Below, in pieces: positions 4,371-5,334 of a DNA stretch of 5,334 nucleotides. The notes below the pieces were generated by a model, which made no database searches, had not been told where the DNA came from, and worked only from the letters and a program-made list of their open reading frames with translations. The stretch's first letter is position 1, and each line of letters opens with the position of its first letter. This DNA comes from Geopsychrobacter sp. (lineage in GTDB: Bacteria; Desulfobacterota; Desulfuromonadia; Desulfuromonadales; Geopsychrobacteraceae): NCBI GenBank assembly GCA_021647445.1, contig JAKIUS010000141.1, forward strand, positions 1 to 5,334, in the 5' to 3' direction. The position numbers and the translations under genes were made by a program.

Positions 4371-5334
4371 ATGAGGATTCATCACAAACTTTTGACTCTA
4401 TTGCTGGTGTTTTCGGTTGTTCCATTGTTGCTCAGCATCGCCATCAGCCATATTTTCTTCTATCGTGCCGGTATGCATCTGGCCGAGGAGGCCGAACGGC
4501 AACTCTCCGGCCAGGCCCATTTAACCCTGCAGAAAATGGTCAATAGCTTTCAGCAACTCCAAGAACGCGACCGTCGGATGATGGAGGCTGCGTTAACCCT
4601 TCAGAGTGGACAGGGGTTGTCGGCAACGGCGAGATCGTCCCAACTAAGCCCTTCAGTTCCCTTGGCATACCGTGTGGTTATGAGTTATCGACCGGGGACC
4701 GTGTCGCGCCAGATGACAGTTTATACCAGCGGTCTGTCAGGTTGCTATCCCGCCAACGATAAATGCCTTGATGCCGACAGCCTCAAGCAAGGGGAATGGT
4801 ATCGAACTACTGCGCGTAGACAGGTGTTGACCCGCACTCTGTCAACGGATCCTGTCAGCGGCGAACAGGCGGTGATTGTGGCGAGTCCCCTGCGTGATGG
4901 GACGGGACATTTTCTCGGTGTAACGGCGTTGATGCGTCCGGTGTTAGCGATGTTTACCGACCTGCGGCTCTCCGAAGACTGGTTCGGTACGGCGCGCGAA
5001 TTGTTGGTCGCAATTGAACCCGGTGATGATATTGCCCACAGCAAATTGAGAATTCTGGCCTTACGTAAGTCCGGATCTGAGGTTGGTGGTCAGCCGTTGT
5101 TCACCCAGCGCCTTTTGCGACCGGACAGCTCGGCTGAGAATCAACGCCTGATGACGCGACTGGCCAAGGGAACGGGTGGTTCCCTTGAATTGAAATTAGC
5201 TGGGGTCGAGACCCATTGGATTTTTGCTGCCGCCACACGCGGTGAGCCCTTTGCCCTGATACTGGTTCCCCATTCCCAGGTTATTGCTCAGGCGGTTGCC
5301 GCCAGGGAGCATGTGGTGCAAAAGACTCTTAAGG
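4371..5334 (+). CDS. Membrane sensor protein, N-terminal part (Cache-like); runs off the window
   Basis: The frame is open from ATG 4371 to the last base, giving 321 residues with no stop. A short basic start (MRIHHK) and one transmembrane helix (about 7-30) are followed by a large extracytoplasmic region. A helical stretch (35-75, many Gln/Glu/Arg) leads into a Cache-like domain with the ligand-pocket signature GEWYRTTARR (141-150) and then STDPVSGEQAVIVASPLRDG (158-177) and FLGVTAL (181-187). A second lobe may span about 205-300 and ends ALILVPHSQVIAQAV. Residues 300-321 look like the helix entering a second membrane segment, which is not in view. The layout fits double-Cache sensors that end in HAMP plus a SpoIIE-type phosphatase, histidine kinase, cyclase or chemotaxis module; the output cannot be read here. 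C125 and C132 may form a periplasmic disulfide. It is probably co-transcribed with the OsmC gene. Confidence 0.8.
   Translation, partial: MRIHHKLLTLLLVFSVVPLLLSIAISHIFFYRAGMHLAEEAERQLSGQAHLTLQKMVNSFQQLQERDRRMMEAALTLQSGQGLSATARSSQLSPSVPLAYRVVMSYRPGTVSRQMTVYTSGLSGCYPANDKCLDADSLKQGEWYRTTARRQVLTRTLSTDPVSGEQAVIVASPLRDGTGHFLGVTALMRPVLAMFTDLRLSEDWFGTARELLVAIEPGDDIAHSKLRILALRKSGSEVGGQPLFTQRLLRPDSSAENQRLMTRLAKGTGGSLELKLAGVETHWIFAAATRGEPFALILVPHSQVIAQAVAAREHVVQKTLK

Noticed and set aside
4745..5044. 99-codon minus-strand open frame
   Set aside because: It is antisense to the Cache-type sensor, whose plus-strand frame is open to the window edge with clear domain signatures.

Overview
The window looks like bacterial chromosome, probably from the Desulfuromonas/Geobacter/Pelobacter branch of the deltaproteobacteria. 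That placement is an impression from protein style (TIG-repeat secreted protein, tiny lipoproteins, Cache-type sensor, long-form OsmC) and not from any marker gene. GC content is moderate in the genes and clearly lower in the spacer around 1980-2120.

Left part, 1-1900: a complete two-gene hipBA-type toxin-antitoxin module on the minus strand. A 100-residue XRE/HipB-like repressor (1431-1733) overlaps by 4 bases (ATGA) with a 418-residue HipA-family Ser/Thr kinase (178-1434) whose catalytic motifs all appear intact. The module sits between two related, directly oriented, palindromic repeats (about 1-122 and 1821-1898). They share two identical 12-mers and a block with conserved internal spacing. 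The left copy carries about 74 extra bases, which themselves fold into a further hairpin. This repeat pair is the most unusual thing in the window.

Middle, 1900-3680: an AT-rich spacer leads to a 47-residue lipoprotein gene on the plus strand (2169-2312) with a single CPxCG knuckle. It converges on a secreted TIG/IPT-repeat protein on the minus strand (2384-3292), and a strong bidirectional terminator with a GCAA loop lies between the two. Upstream of the TIG gene on the same strand is a second 47-residue lipoprotein gene (3477-3620).

Right part, 3660-5334: a divergent promoter region contains a good sigma70-type promoter (TTGTCA-N17-TATAGT). It drives a long-form OsmC peroxidase-family gene (3764-4342) with a non-ATG start. 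A membrane-anchored Cache-type sensor follows after 28 bases (4371 to beyond the window edge). Only its first 321 residues are visible, so its output domain is unknown. The OsmC-sensor pair is probably one operon.

I see no RNA genes, CRISPR array, transposase or complete integron site. Nothing here proves a new system. The best leads are the structured repeat pair flanking hipBA and the two micro-lipoproteins.
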